This document shows, piece by piece, positions 45,276-55,429 of a stretch of DNA of 64,000 nucleotides. The notes under the pieces were generated by a model that was not told where the DNA came from, ran no database searches, and worked only from the letters and a program-made list of their open reading frames with translations. Numbering within the stretch: position 1 is the first letter of the stretch; the number at the start of each line of letters is the position of its first letter. Source of the DNA: Floridanema aerugineum (GTDB lineage Bacteria; Cyanobacteriota; Cyanobacteriia; Cyanobacteriales; Aerosakkonemataceae); the NCBI RefSeq assembly GCF_041929345.1, contig NZ_JBHFNQ010000090.1:97090-161089 (forward strand). Reading direction: 5' to 3'. Position numbers and translations under genes: made by a program.

Positions 45276-45602
45276 TTACCAACCAATAGGTGTGGGTGCA
45301 ATAGGCTCAATGTTAGGTTCTGCACCTATTTGATTGGCGCGTAGTACCCAAATAGTTGCTCCCTGTTTCAGAAATATTCTTGTTACTGTTTCACTAGTAA
45401 GGCGCGGTAAAAGTGTGCGCCAACTTAGTAACCCTGTCAATAATCTTTCAAATAAATCTTCTTCGGGACTAATTCCCAAATTACTTTGATTATTTTCCCA
45501 ATCAGCACGGGCGCTACCAAAAGGCAAAAGTTTCCCTCTGATGGATTTACCTAGTTTTAATAATTGCTCTAATTGTTCCGGTTCTCCGGGATCATCTTGC
45601 AA
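45276..45602 (-). pseudogene. C-terminal fragment of a split cyanobacterial gene
   Basis: 108 codons (TTG start) reading LQDDPGEPEQLEQLLKLGKS, then FERLLTGLLSWRTLLPRLTS. The frame is open a few codons further upstream (SHPELLEWLQDD), overlapping the end of the next ORF in another frame. Together with 45,608-45,820 it looks like one gene broken by a frameshift or an internal deletion. Function unknown. Confidence 0.45.
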
Positions 45603-45607
45603 CCATT

Positions 45608-45820
45608 CTAATAGTTCTGGGTGAGATTTAATGGCTTAACTCGATTGAGAAATAAAACAATCCCTTGACCGATCGCCCTCGATAACCCAGCTAACAACAC
45701 AATTAACAACGCTAATAATACTCCATCATTTAGAGTAATTATCTGTTGAAATGCCTCTGGTTTTAGTGCGATCGCTCCCCAAATTAATTCCCAGAATTGA
45801 TCGAATGCAGATAGAATCAT
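45608..45820 (-). pseudogene. N-terminal membrane fragment of the split gene
   Basis: 70 residues with one strong membrane segment (DGVLLALLIVLLAGLSRAIG) and an ending FLNRVKPLNLTQNY that runs out of frame into the next fragment. Similar starts occur in much longer cyanobacterial membrane proteins, which suggests truncation here. Confidence 0.45.
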
Positions 45821-45886
45821 AATTCACTGATTATATGTAAGGTGCGTTATTAACGCACCCTACTAGACTACTAGACTACTATTAAA

Positions 45887-46144
45887 CTACATTCCCGGCG
45901 CTTCGTACTCTAACTCTCCTTTTTCTAGCTTTTCTTGAACCAAACTTCTGTACAGTTCAATTTCCCGATAAAATTGATCGGCAGAAGTTTTTCCATGATC
46001 ATAAATTTCTGATTTAATTTTTTGATACTCATCAGAAGTAATTTTGCCATCTGCCATTGCTCTTTCAATGATATTTTTGAGCCTTTCTAGTTGTTGTAAC
46101 TCTTGTGCAGTTGCTTCTTGAGCATTAGGGCGATCGATCTCCAT
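45887..46144 (-). CDS. Small helical hypothetical protein
   Basis: 85 residues, acidic, helical; ERAMADGKITSDEYQKIKSE resembles an EF-hand-like or DUF-type helical hairpin seen in other cyanobacterial small proteins. AGGAGG precedes the start. 34 bp downstream of the hydrolase gene, so likely cotranscribed with it. Function unknown. Confidence 0.65.
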   Translation of the reverse strand: MEIDRPNAQEATAQELQQLERLKNIIERAMADGKITSDEYQKIKSEIYDHGKTSADQFYREIELYRSLVQEKLEKGELEYEAPGM

Positions 46145-46178
46145 TTTTTCCTCCTAAATTAACGAAAGTGAAAAATTA

Positions 46179-47978
46179 TCACCTGGGGTTATCAGAACTT
46201 ATAGGTTCAGGTACGATCGGTATTGGTGCTTTTCTCCCAAAAGCTTGTTCTAATTGTTCGGGAGTTAAAGAACGAATTAGATCTAGTTTAAGCGGTTCCC
46301 GGCTAACAGATTGAGCATAAGCCGCATTAAGAAAACCTTTATATTCTGAGCGACCATTGAGATAAGCTTGCATAAAGACTAAGCTTAAGCCTTTAATATA
46401 ATCTCGTGCTAACTTAGGATCTCTGCCAGACAATAAAAATCCCAAACTATTAGGTTGTGGTTCTTGATCTGTACCATCAAATTGATCGGCAGCTGCGTGA
46501 CCGCTCTTAATAATTACTGATAGATATTTATCGGGATTATTCATCCAAATAAAAGGTTGAATTTGTTCTTCAACTACCGAAGCAATAATATCAGCACTTC
46601 CACCCAAAATCATAGTAGGAATTTTGATCTCACCCATACCTTCAGGGCCAAAAACTATACTCGTTAAAGGATTAAGTGCGATCGCAGCTTTAATTCTCGG
46701 ATCGCTTAAATTCTCAGTCACCGGAGGCAAATCTACCGCTAAACATTGTAAAAAGTAAGAAGCATTGAGGCTGATTTGTTGGTTGTTACATTCTTGCGCT
46801 ATCCGTGCTTGATTGAATTTTGCTCCTGCCAATGCTAAAGCAGTATAACCACCAAAAGAATGTCCAATTACCGCAACTTGTTGTAGATTCATTTTTCCGG
46901 CTAATTCCGATCGCGATAATCGTTCTAATTCATCGAGAGTATACTTAACATCTAATGGTCGATTGACAAATTCCATGCGATCGATACTGCTTCTAGCTAT
47001 TCCTAAAAGTAAAGCTTGTCTCCTTACCGCATCACTACCAATATGTTGCGGTAACACCGCCACAAAACCATGAGAAGCTAAATGTTCTCCCAAATAAGCA
47101 AACGCTTTTGGATCGGACCCTAAACCATGAGAAATTACCACCACTGGCGCAGGTTGAGATAACCCTTCTGGGATGTATAATTCCACCCGAAAACTATGGG
47201 GAGAATTATTTCTTCCTAAAGATTGAGTATTTCGAGTTAATTGTAATGTACGTTGGGAAAAGCGAATATTTCCTCGTAGCTGTAAATTTTTAGGTAATGG
47301 AACTTTAGTACTTGATTCTCTTGCTTCTTGTTCCGTTGCTTGGGTAACTGCGTTTACAGCTGCTCTTTGGTAATTAACAAGTATAGTAAATTGTCTTTGT
47401 AATTGTAATAATTGATTAGCATCCATCCGAATTCCTGACGTAGGAAACTTTCGCATAATATTAATCATCGTCATTCCTTCTGGGTCAGCAGCTGCTAATA
47501 TTAAAGCTGCCCTCAGTGCATAAAAACCATCTAATCTTCCTTCTGTGCGAATCACAGTTCCTAATCTTTGCAGTAGTTGTTCGCCAATTGGTGTATAGGT
47601 TAATTGGGATACTACTACAGGACTAATATCTAAACGTCTTTGTAAGAATTCCCGAAAATTGACTAAACCATTTTCTCCGAGAAACCTAGCATAAAAACTT
47701 AAATCTCGATCGACCTCCCCAGTCTTAGCAAATTTTTCTAAAGAACTTACTGGCAAGGAAAAATCTAAAGGCCCATAAGATATAAAAATTGTTTCGGCAC
47801 CTAAAACTGGTTTCGGTTTTAAGGCTGGAAATACCATACCTAAAGTTAAACAACAACAGACAGAGAAAATTTTTAATAAATTTTTCTGGCGTACTGATGA
47901 AAGGGCAACTGGCTTAGTGGACTGGGACTTTTTCTTTCTTTTGGTGGATGTTGTGATTAGGAACATAGAGTATAACAA
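46179..47978 (-). CDS. DUF1400 - alpha/beta-hydrolase protein
   Basis: 599 residues: signal/anchor (about 35-60), a DUF1400-like domain (~65-190; FISYGPLDFSLPVSSLEKFA), then an alpha/beta hydrolase with oxyanion-type HGLGSDPKAF, nucleophile elbow GHSFGG and a late His in SGHAAADQF. The architecture is common in cyanobacteria; substrate unknown, likely an envelope lipase or esterase. Start could be the second Met (47,966). Confidence 0.85.
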   Translation of the reverse strand: MLYSMFLITTSTKRKKKSQSTKPVALSSVRQKNLLKIFSVCCCLTLGMVFPALKPKPVLGAETIFISYGPLDFSLPVSSLEKFAKTGEVDRDLSFYARFLGENGLVNFREFLQRRLDISPVVVSQLTYTPIGEQLLQRLGTVIRTEGRLDGFYALRAALILAAADPEGMTMINIMRKFPTSGIRMDANQLLQLQRQFTILVNYQRAAVNAVTQATEQEARESSTKVPLPKNLQLRGNIRFSQRTLQLTRNTQSLGRNNSPHSFRVELYIPEGLSQPAPVVVISHGLGSDPKAFAYLGEHLASHGFVAVLPQHIGSDAVRRQALLLGIARSSIDRMEFVNRPLDVKYTLDELERLSRSELAGKMNLQQVAVIGHSFGGYTALALAGAKFNQARIAQECNNQQISLNASYFLQCLAVDLPPVTENLSDPRIKAAIALNPLTSIVFGPEGMGEIKIPTMILGGSADIIASVVEEQIQPFIWMNNPDKYLSVIIKSGHAAADQFDGTDQEPQPNSLGFLLSGRDPKLARDYIKGLSLVFMQAYLNGRSEYKGFLNAAYAQSVSREPLKLDLIRSLTPEQLEQAFGRKAPIPIVPEPISSDNPR

Positions 47979-48213
47979 TACAAGGGATTATATTACTATT
48001 GCACAATATGAGAAACGCAGAGTTATTAAGTTTACATTCAATTTAATAAAAATAGCGGCTAAAATTAAGCCGAGAACAAAAACTAGATTTTTCTCCCCTT
48101 GTCTTGACAAATACACAGCCAAATTTACTCAAAATGAAAGATGTTTTTTAGGTGGCTTACTAACTAAAATCGGATTTTGTCCAGAACAAATCTCAAGGAG
48201 TCTTTTAAACATC

Positions 48214-48723
48214 ATGAGTGAATTAATTGTACTTGGTTTTGATAACGAATATAAAGCTGAAGAAGCTCGTCTTGACCTAGCTAAAATGCAAGTAGAGCAT
48301 TTAGTTGACTTAGAAGATGCCGCAGTAGTAGTTAAAAACAAAGAAGGCAAAGTTAAGCTAAAACAAGCAGTAGACTTAACTGCTACCGGGGCAATTAGTG
48401 GTAGCTTTTGGGGATTGTTGATTGGTACTCTTTTCTTAATGCCTATTTTGGGTGCCGCAGTGGGTGCTGCTTCCGGTGCGATTGGTGGTGCTTTATCGGA
48501 CATTGGTGTTAATGACCAATTTATGAAACAATTGGCACAGTCGATGCAACCTGGCACCTCAGCGCTGTTTGTTTTAGTCAGAAAAGCCACACCAGAAAAG
48601 GTATTACCAGAACTAGCAAAATATCATGCCACAGTATTGCGAACTTCTCTGTCTCCTGATGCGGAAAAGAAATTGCAAGATGCTTTGAGTGGTACTTCCG
48701 CGACTCCCGCTACTGCTTCCTAA
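48214..48723 (+). CDS. DUF1269 membrane-associated protein
   Basis: 169 residues from the ATG at 48,214, preceded by AAGGAG at 48,195; the longer upstream open frame has no start signal. SELIVLGFDNEYKAEEARLD at the N-terminus and a glycine-rich hydrophobic hairpin (SGSFWGLLIGTLFLMPILGA, then AAVGAASGAIGGAL) define the family. Function unknown; possibly stress-related membrane protein. Confidence 0.85.
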   Translation: MSELIVLGFDNEYKAEEARLDLAKMQVEHLVDLEDAAVVVKNKEGKVKLKQAVDLTATGAISGSFWGLLIGTLFLMPILGAAVGAASGAIGGALSDIGVNDQFMKQLAQSMQPGTSALFVLVRKATPEKVLPELAKYHATVLRTSLSPDAEKKLQDALSGTSATPATAS

Positions 48724-48761
48724 CCTAAATTAAGAGCAAATTTTGGATTAATATACGACTA

Positions 48762-48793
48762 GATCCCCGACTTCTTCAATAAGTCGGGGATCT
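48762..48793. terminator. GATCCCCGACTT hairpin
   Basis: GATCCCCGACTTCTTCAATAAGTCGGGGATC is a strong inverted repeat after the DUF1269 gene; a copy lies at 55,723-55,756 after the RND operon. No clear T tract, but its placement 3' of operons suggests transcript termination or mRNA end protection. Confidence 0.55.
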
Positions 48794-48830
48794 CTCTCGG
48801 GGATCTCTCTCACCTAAACTGAAAAGAATT

Positions 48831-50102
48831 ATGCCTGCAACAATTGCCTTAATTGCTCACGATGCTAAGAAAGACGATATCGTTAACTTTGCGAGAAAAC
48901 ACGCACCTTTGTTAGGGCGTTATAGATTAATTGCCACAGCTAATACTGGAGAAAGGATTGCCTCAGAAACGGGGTTGAATATAGAAAAAGTTGCTGCTGG
49001 TAGTATGGGCGGAGATGTACAAATTGCCGCCGAAGTGGTAACAGGTAATATTATTGCGGTAATCTTTTTAGTTGAGTCTTTTTATGTCCAACCTTATGAA
49101 CCAAATGTGCAGACAATCTTACAAATTTGTCAGGTGCATAATGTTGCCATAGCGACTAATTTAGCAACAGCAGAAGCGATCGCATCATCCCTAGCCAAAA
49201 CCTTAGTCGCTCATTTAATCTATAATCCCGTTTCCGGGCAAGGTAACGCCGAACAAGAGTTAGCATTAATTCGGGAATTATTAGAACCACATTTACATTT
49301 ACAAATTCACTTTACCGAACCAGAAGTCGATCCGGCTACTTTGGCGGAAGAAGCGATCGCCACCAAAGCAGATATAATAATTGCTTCTGGTGGAGATGGC
49401 ACAGTTTCCGCTGTTGCCGGAGCCTTAATTGGTAGCGGCATTCCATTAGGAATTATTCCCAGAGGAACCGCCAATGCCTTTGCCGTTTCTTTAGGAATTC
49501 CCAGATTATTACCCATTAGAAACGCCTGTCAAATAATCTTAGCCAACCACACTCGCACAGTAGACGCAGCTAGATGTAACAACTTACCAATGATATTATT
49601 AGCAGGCATCGGTTACGAAGCCGCAACAGTAGAAAAAGCCAGTCGAGAATTAAAAGATCGTTGGGGTGCAATGGCATATATCATGGCAGGTTGGCAATTA
49701 CTCGATCAATCAGTTTTGTTTGATACAGAAATCGAAACAGAAGAAGGAAAAAAATATAATTTTCAAGCAACAGCAATTACAATTGCTAATGCCGCACCGC
49801 CAACTTCCGTATTAGCTCAAGGTGCAGGACAAGTAATTTTTGATGATGGATTACTAGATCTCACCATTGCCACACCTGAAAACAAACTAGAAGCAGTTTC
49901 CGCCATGTTAAGAATGTTTGGCGCAGCAATTACCAAAACCGAATTTGAACACAAAAATGTCTTTCATGGACAAGTTAAGTACCTGAAATTAAGCACAAAT
50001 CCACCCCAAAAAGTAGTAGTAGATGGGGAAATTATTGGTACAACACCCATTGAAGTTGAATGTATCCCTGGTGGATTAACAGTTTTGGCTCCCAAAGCTT
50101 AA
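48831..50102 (+). CDS. Methylglyoxal synthase - lipid kinase (YegS/DagK) fusion
   Basis: 423 residues. Residues 1-125 are a methylglyoxal synthase domain (TIALIAHDAKKDDIVNFARK, then GSMGGDVQIAAEV), and residues ~130-423 a diacylglycerol-kinase-type catalytic domain with YNPVSGQGNAEQELA, the nucleotide motif ASGGDGTVSAVAGAL and GIIPRGTANAFA. The fusion is found in cyanobacteria; physiological substrates are not known. The two activities could link triose-phosphate overflow to lipid phosphorylation (inference). Confidence 0.88.
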   Translation: MPATIALIAHDAKKDDIVNFARKHAPLLGRYRLIATANTGERIASETGLNIEKVAAGSMGGDVQIAAEVVTGNIIAVIFLVESFYVQPYEPNVQTILQICQVHNVAIATNLATAEAIASSLAKTLVAHLIYNPVSGQGNAEQELALIRELLEPHLHLQIHFTEPEVDPATLAEEAIATKADIIIASGGDGTVSAVAGALIGSGIPLGIIPRGTANAFAVSLGIPRLLPIRNACQIILANHTRTVDAARCNNLPMILLAGIGYEAATVEKASRELKDRWGAMAYIMAGWQLLDQSVLFDTEIETEEGKKYNFQATAITIANAAPPTSVLAQGAGQVIFDDGLLDLTIATPENKLEAVSAMLRMFGAAITKTEFEHKNVFHGQVKYLKLSTNPPQKVVVDGEIIGTTPIEVECIPGGLTVLAPKA

Positions 50103-50410
50103 CATCCAAACCTCAAACTGTTAATCATTTGAATTGCTTGTTGAGGCAGTAGGGGAGAGGGTTTGAAGGTTTTTCCACAATCTTCCAAATAAACTCTTAG
50201 AAAAGTCTTATCTCATTCTTATTTTTACTAGTTAATGGGTACGTAGTTGCGCTGTCTTCGCTCTTATGCCAGCGAAGACAGCGCAACTACGTACCTCATC
50301 TTAAAACCACAAACTTGAGAAATTCTTTAAAATTACGTATCCAGCCCAAATTACTTGTATAATTCAATGCTGTTAATTGGGCTAAGTTACAAATTTAATC
50401 AAAAATAATC
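50103..50410. repeat. Gene-free stretch with a perfect inverted repeat
   Basis: 24-bp arms 50,239-50,262 and 50,271-50,294 (GTACGTAGTTGCGCTGTCTT... and its exact complement) with an 8-nt loop. Related GTAGTTGCGC/GTAGTTGGGC arms appear near 5,073 and 17,149. The rest is AT-rich and includes the promoter region of the efflux operon. Confidence 0.85.
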
Positions 50411-51901
50411 ATGACAAAACTTCATATTGCAACTACCAATAGGAAAAAAGCTAACATATCATTCCCGATTCAACTAATAGGCACAGTCTTAATAGTTTCC
50501 CTAACAAGTACAGCTTGTAGTCAAAAGAAACAACCCACCGCCTCAGCAGAAGCACCACCACCAGCGATTCCCGTAAAATTGCTCAAAATTGAGCCTACCA
50601 AGGTTGAAGACATAGACCAATACCAAGGACAATTGCAAGCAGCGCAAAGAGTCACATTAGCACCGCAAACAAACGGTCGGATTCAACAGATATATGTCAC
50701 CCAAGGACAGAGCGTTAATACTAATGCGCCAATAATGCTGTTGAGTCCCGAAAAAAGTCAAGCCGATGTGCAAGGTGCCCAAGCCCAAGTCCAAGGACAA
50801 CAAAGCAACTTAGCCAACGCCCAAGCCCAAGTGCAAGCACAACAAAGCAACTTAGCCAACGCTCAAGCCAGAGTTGCCGCAGCCCTTGCAGATGTAGCCC
50901 GTCAGGAAGCCCAAGTGCAAGCAGCCCTTGCGGATATTCAAGCCAAAAAAGGTCAGTTGCAACTAGCGCAAGTGAATTACGATCGCTCTAGAAGTCTAGT
51001 CAATCAAGGCGCATTACCCAAACAAGACTTAGACCAAAAAGCAGCCCAATTAAATAATGCCAAAGCTGCCGTCAACGTTGCCAACCAACAACTAGCAGCC
51101 GCCCAAAAATCCTTAGCCAGCGCCCAAGCCTCCGTCACATCTGCCCAAGCAGGCGTATCTCAAGCCCAAGCCAACATCAAAGCCGCCCAAGCCGCCGTAT
51201 CCCAAGTCCAAGCCAACATCAAAGCCGCCCAAGCCGCCGTATCCCAAGCCCAAGCAGGCGTATCCCAAGCCCAAGCAAATGTCAAATCTGCCACAACAAC
51301 CTTAGACTATAACAAAGTCGTCGCCCCCATTAATGGCGTAGTGGGAAATATTCCGGTAAAAGTAGGAGATTACGTTAATACCGGACAGACGCTTACAACT
51401 ATTATTCAAAACAATGCTTTTGACCTACAAATTCCCGTTTCCGTCAAACGCACCCCGCAACTAAAAATCGGTTTGCCAGTCCAAATTATTAACCCACAAA
51501 ATAACCAACCCGCAGTCACAGGAAGCATTAACTTTATCTCGCCGCAAATCGATCAAAGCACCCAAACAATCTTAGTCAAAGCACGATTTCCCAACATCAA
51601 AGATTATCTCCGAGATCAACTAACAGTTACAGCCAGAATTGTTTGGAATCAAACCACAGGAATCTTAATTCCTACAACTTCTGTCACCAGAATAGGCAAT
51701 CAGCCTTTTGCGTTTGTGGCGCAGCAAAGCAAAAATCAGCAAGGGCAACCACAAACGATCGTCGAGCAAAAACCCGTGCAATTAGGCTCAGTTCAAGGAA
51801 GTAATTATCAAGTCAAAGAAGGCTTAAAAGCAGGTGAAAGTATCGCTGTTAGCAATATTCTCAAATTAAAAAATGGTACTCTAATTACTCCCGAACCTTA
51901 A
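50411..51901 (+). CDS. RND efflux periplasmic adaptor (HlyD/MexA family)
   Basis: 496 residues: lipoprotein-like N-terminus (LTSTACSQ with the lipidated Cys ~36), biotinyl-lipoyl halves (AAQRVTLAPQTNGRIQQIYV and the return strand), and an exceptionally long Ala/Gln-rich coiled coil (~110-300) built of AQAQVQAQQSNLA- and QAQANIKAAQAAV-like repeats, then the beta-barrel and membrane-proximal domains. It links the inner-membrane pump to an outer-membrane channel. First gene of the RND operon. Confidence 0.92.
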   Translation: MTKLHIATTNRKKANISFPIQLIGTVLIVSLTSTACSQKKQPTASAEAPPPAIPVKLLKIEPTKVEDIDQYQGQLQAAQRVTLAPQTNGRIQQIYVTQGQSVNTNAPIMLLSPEKSQADVQGAQAQVQGQQSNLANAQAQVQAQQSNLANAQARVAAALADVARQEAQVQAALADIQAKKGQLQLAQVNYDRSRSLVNQGALPKQDLDQKAAQLNNAKAAVNVANQQLAAAQKSLASAQASVTSAQAGVSQAQANIKAAQAAVSQVQANIKAAQAAVSQAQAGVSQAQANVKSATTTLDYNKVVAPINGVVGNIPVKVGDYVNTGQTLTTIIQNNAFDLQIPVSVKRTPQLKIGLPVQIINPQNNQPAVTGSINFISPQIDQSTQTILVKARFPNIKDYLRDQLTVTARIVWNQTTGILIPTTSVTRIGNQPFAFVAQQSKNQQGQPQTIVEQKPVQLGSVQGSNYQVKEGLKAGESIAVSNILKLKNGTLITPEP

Positions 51902-51997
51902 CCGCTAACCCAGTTCTGAAATTTGAATGTTGAGTTTTATCTAAAAAACTTTTTCAACTCAAAACTCAAAACTTAAAACTCAAAACTTTTTAAACAG

Positions 51998-54900
51998 ATG
52001 GCTATATTCTCAATTTCAGATAACTTTATCAAACGACCAGTCCTGACCACAGTTTGTACAATCCTAATTGTGCTGATTGGTACTATTTGTATTCCCCTGT
52101 TACCCATCAACAACTTACCTGATATTGCGCCGATTCAAGTACAAGTAAGCAGTACCTACAGTGGTGCTGATGCTCAAACAGTAGAAAACACAGTTACTAC
52201 AACCATAGAAAGACAAATTAACGGTGTAGAAGGTTTAGAATTCATTACTTCCCAAAGTACCAACGCTGGCGCAAGTTCGATTCAAGCATTCTTTGGCATC
52301 GACACAGATAAAAACATCGACCAAGTAAACGTTCAAAACAAAGTTGCCCTCGCTCAACCTCAATTACCAGACACAGTAAAACAAACTGGGGTAGTAGTAA
52401 AAACAGCTTCAACTAGTATTTTGTTAGTTTATGGTTTCAATGCCGAAAACAACAAATATGACGCTACTTTTATCAGCAATTATTTAGATTTGTACGTTAC
52501 AGATACTCTAAAAAGAGTGCCGGGAGTGGGAGATTTATCGATTCTCGGTCAACGCCAATATGCCATGAGAGTTTGGCTTAATCCTAATGCAATGGCAGCC
52601 AGAGGATTAACCGCAGCTGATGTAATTTCCGCTTTACAATCGCAAAATGTGCAAATTGGTGCAGGGACAATTGGCAGCCAACCTGCTCCTACCGATCAAG
52701 CATACACTTTTCCGGTAAGAGTGCAGGGAAGATTAAAAGATGAAACCGAATTTGCCAACTTAGTGATTAAAGTGCAACCAGATGGCACTTTAATCAAACT
52801 AAAAGATGTCGGTCGGACAGAATTAGGGGCAGAAAATTACGATTTTCAAGCTTTAGTGAACGGTCAACCAGGGGTAGGTATTTCAATATATCAATTACCC
52901 GGAAGTAACGCGGTTGATGTGGCGGCAAAAATCAAAGAAACAATGGCAGACTTAGAAAAAGATTTTCCGCCTGGGTTAAAAAGTTCTTTGGTTTATGATA
53001 TCACCGAGTTTATTGAAACTTCTTTAGAAGAAGTGTTTAAAACTCTGATTGAAGCGATTCTTTTAGTAATTTTAATCATTTTCATTTTCTTACAAGATTG
53101 GCGGACTACGATTATTCCCGCAGTGGCAATTCCCGTGTCTTTACTAGGCACAATGGGGTTTGCTTTAGCCTTTGGTTTTTCGCTGAACACCCTAACTATG
53201 TTTGCTTTGATTTTGGCAACAGGTTTGGTGGTTGATGATGGAATTGTGGTGGTGGAAGCGGTCGCTGGTAAAATGGAACAGGGAATGAGTGCTCGTCAAG
53301 CTGCTTTAGAGTCAATGAATGAGTTGGCGGGTGCGGTTGTTTCCACTTCTTTAGTGTTGATAGCTGTGTTTTTACCAGTGACATTTTTCCCTGGTGCGAC
53401 AGGGATTATGTACAAACAATTTGCCTTAATTATTATCTTTTCCATTGTGGTTTCTACGTTTAATGCTTTGAGTTTTTCTCCGAGTATGGCGGCAATATTG
53501 TTGCGGCATAAACAGGGAGAAGGTAAAGGGCCATTAGCTTGGTTCTTCCGGCTATTTAACCGCGTTTTTAATTTGATTAATGCGGGTTATACCAAAGTTA
53601 TTAATCTTTTGATTAAGTTGAAAATAGTTGTTTTTGGAATATTTATTGCTTTGTTGGTAGCGACAGGTTTGATTTATATGTCAGTACCAACAGGTTTTAT
53701 TCCTGAAGAAGACCAAGGTTTGTTTTTGGGGATGATTCAAGCGCCGGAAGGAGTGGCTTTAAATTACACCAACCGAGTCGCAGATTCAGTTTATCAAGAA
53801 TTTAAAAAACTGCCTGAAATTCAAGGTTCACTAATTGTAAGTGGTTTTGGTTTAGATGGGAGTGGCCCAAATAAAGGCACATTTTTCGTAAGGTTAAAAA
53901 ATTGGGCAGAACGCACAGAGAAAAATCAAAGTGTGAAGGCAATTTTGGCGAGACTAAATCGACAGTTTGCCCAAAATCAACAAGCAATTGTGCAAGCATT
54001 TAACTTACCCTCAGTACCGGGATTTGGTTCTACGGGTGGTTTTGAATTTCAGTTACAAGATAAATCGGGTGGAAAATTGACTTTTGACCAATTCCTTGGT
54101 AATGCTAATCAGATTATTGCTAAGGCAAATCAAAACCCGGATTTAAGTAGAGTTTTCACGCAATTTACTGCTAATACTCCGCAGATTGAGATTGATATTG
54201 ACCGGGATAAATTATCAAGTCAAAATATCGATTTTGCTCAAGCGATGACGACTTTGAGTGCTTATATTGGTGGTCGTTATGTGAATGATTTTAACTTTGG
54301 GCCACGTAGTTACCGGGTGTATGTGCAAGCAGATGAACAGTTTCGTAATGCGCCGGAAGATTTAGGGCAGATATATTTGCGATCGCGCAACGATAAACTA
54401 ATTCAACTCAAAGAAGTAGCCACAATCAAACAAATTGTTGGCCCATCAGTAATTTCCCACTTTAACTTATTTCGGAGTATTAAAATCCAAGGAAATCCCG
54501 CCCCCGGTAAATCTTCTGGACAAGCAATTCAGGCGATGGATCAAGTGTTTAAATCAGCAGGAATTCCTAATTTAGGTTACGAATGGTCTGGACTCACCCG
54601 TGAGGAAGTGCAATCAGGTGGTCAAAGTGCTTTAATTATGGCTTTGGGTCTAGTTATTGTGTTTTTAGTATTAGCGGCACAATACGAAAATTACATCGAT
54701 CCTTTGATTATTTTGCTGACTGTACCGATGGCAGTTTTGGGGGCAATGCTATTTATTTCCCTTGACCCCAGAGAGTTAGTAAACGATCTTTATTGCCAAA
54801 TTGCCTTAGTAATGTTGATAGGTTTAGCGGCGAAAAACGCCATTTTGATCGTAGAATTTGCTAACCAATCGCGAGAAAGTTTTGGGATGACTATTCCCCA

Positions 54901-55429
54901 AGCAGCGGCGAATGCAGCGAAGGAACGTTTTCGCCCAATTTTGATGACGGCTGCTTCAACTTTGGTGGGTTTTTGGCCTTTAGTTGTAGCTAAGGGTGCT
55001 TCTTCTGCAAGTCGTTGGTCTTTGGGAGTGGCAGTTTTTGGCGGTTTTTTAGTTGCAACTATTATGAGTTTCTTCTTGGTGCCAGTGTTGTACGTGATAA
55101 TTAAGCAAGTGGCAGAATTTGTGTTTGGTGGGAAGAAGAAGAAGCAAGTAGAAAGCAGAAAGGAAGAAGAAGGCAGAAGTCAGTTGGCAGAAGGCAGAAG
55201 GGAAGAAAAAGAAAGTGTAGAGACTGAAGAAACACCTGCTCATACTGTTAGTTCCGATGCAGATGGTAAAGGTACTATAGTATTAGGTAATGGGGATTCA
55301 CCAACTATTTACTATCCACCTTCAACTACTTCATCAAGTGATAATACAGTTATGCAACCAGATGATACGGAGGAAATGCCGTCTTCTACATCTTCTGAAA
55401 GTTCAGAAACAGTGGAGGAAAAGAAATGA
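51998..55429 (+). CDS. RND multidrug efflux permease (AcrB/HAE1 family)
   Basis: 1,143 residues with the full AcrB layout: first membrane helix at ~10-30, porter domains, two six-helix membrane bundles, and the proton-relay Asp pair in LATGLVVDDGIVVVEAVAGK. Motifs LPDIAPIQVQVSSTYSGADA and GVDLQ-like porter strands match HAE1 pumps. The C-terminal ~90 residues are a low-complexity acidic tail (EEEGRSQLAEGRREEKESVE) absent from E. coli AcrB. Proton-driven export of hydrophobic compounds. Confidence 0.95.
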   Translation: MAIFSISDNFIKRPVLTTVCTILIVLIGTICIPLLPINNLPDIAPIQVQVSSTYSGADAQTVENTVTTTIERQINGVEGLEFITSQSTNAGASSIQAFFGIDTDKNIDQVNVQNKVALAQPQLPDTVKQTGVVVKTASTSILLVYGFNAENNKYDATFISNYLDLYVTDTLKRVPGVGDLSILGQRQYAMRVWLNPNAMAARGLTAADVISALQSQNVQIGAGTIGSQPAPTDQAYTFPVRVQGRLKDETEFANLVIKVQPDGTLIKLKDVGRTELGAENYDFQALVNGQPGVGISIYQLPGSNAVDVAAKIKETMADLEKDFPPGLKSSLVYDITEFIETSLEEVFKTLIEAILLVILIIFIFLQDWRTTIIPAVAIPVSLLGTMGFALAFGFSLNTLTMFALILATGLVVDDGIVVVEAVAGKMEQGMSARQAALESMNELAGAVVSTSLVLIAVFLPVTFFPGATGIMYKQFALIIIFSIVVSTFNALSFSPSMAAILLRHKQGEGKGPLAWFFRLFNRVFNLINAGYTKVINLLIKLKIVVFGIFIALLVATGLIYMSVPTGFIPEEDQGLFLGMIQAPEGVALNYTNRVADSVYQEFKKLPEIQGSLIVSGFGLDGSGPNKGTFFVRLKNWAERTEKNQSVKAILARLNRQFAQNQQAIVQAFNLPSVPGFGSTGGFEFQLQDKSGGKLTFDQFLGNANQIIAKANQNPDLSRVFTQFTANTPQIEIDIDRDKLSSQNIDFAQAMTTLSAYIGGRYVNDFNFGPRSYRVYVQADEQFRNAPEDLGQIYLRSRNDKLIQLKEVATIKQIVGPSVISHFNLFRSIKIQGNPAPGKSSGQAIQAMDQVFKSAGIPNLGYEWSGLTREEVQSGGQSALIMALGLVIVFLVLAAQYENYIDPLIILLTVPMAVLGAMLFISLDPRELVNDLYCQIALVMLIGLAAKNAILIVEFANQSRESFGMTIPQAAANAAKERFRPILMTAASTLVGFWPLVVAKGASSASRWSLGVAVFGGFLVATIMSFFLVPVLYVIIKQVAEFVFGGKKKKQVESRKEEEGRSQLAEGRREEKESVETEETPAHTVSSDADGKGTIVLGNGDSPTIYYPPSTTSSSDNTVMQPDDTEEMPSSTSSESSETVEEKK

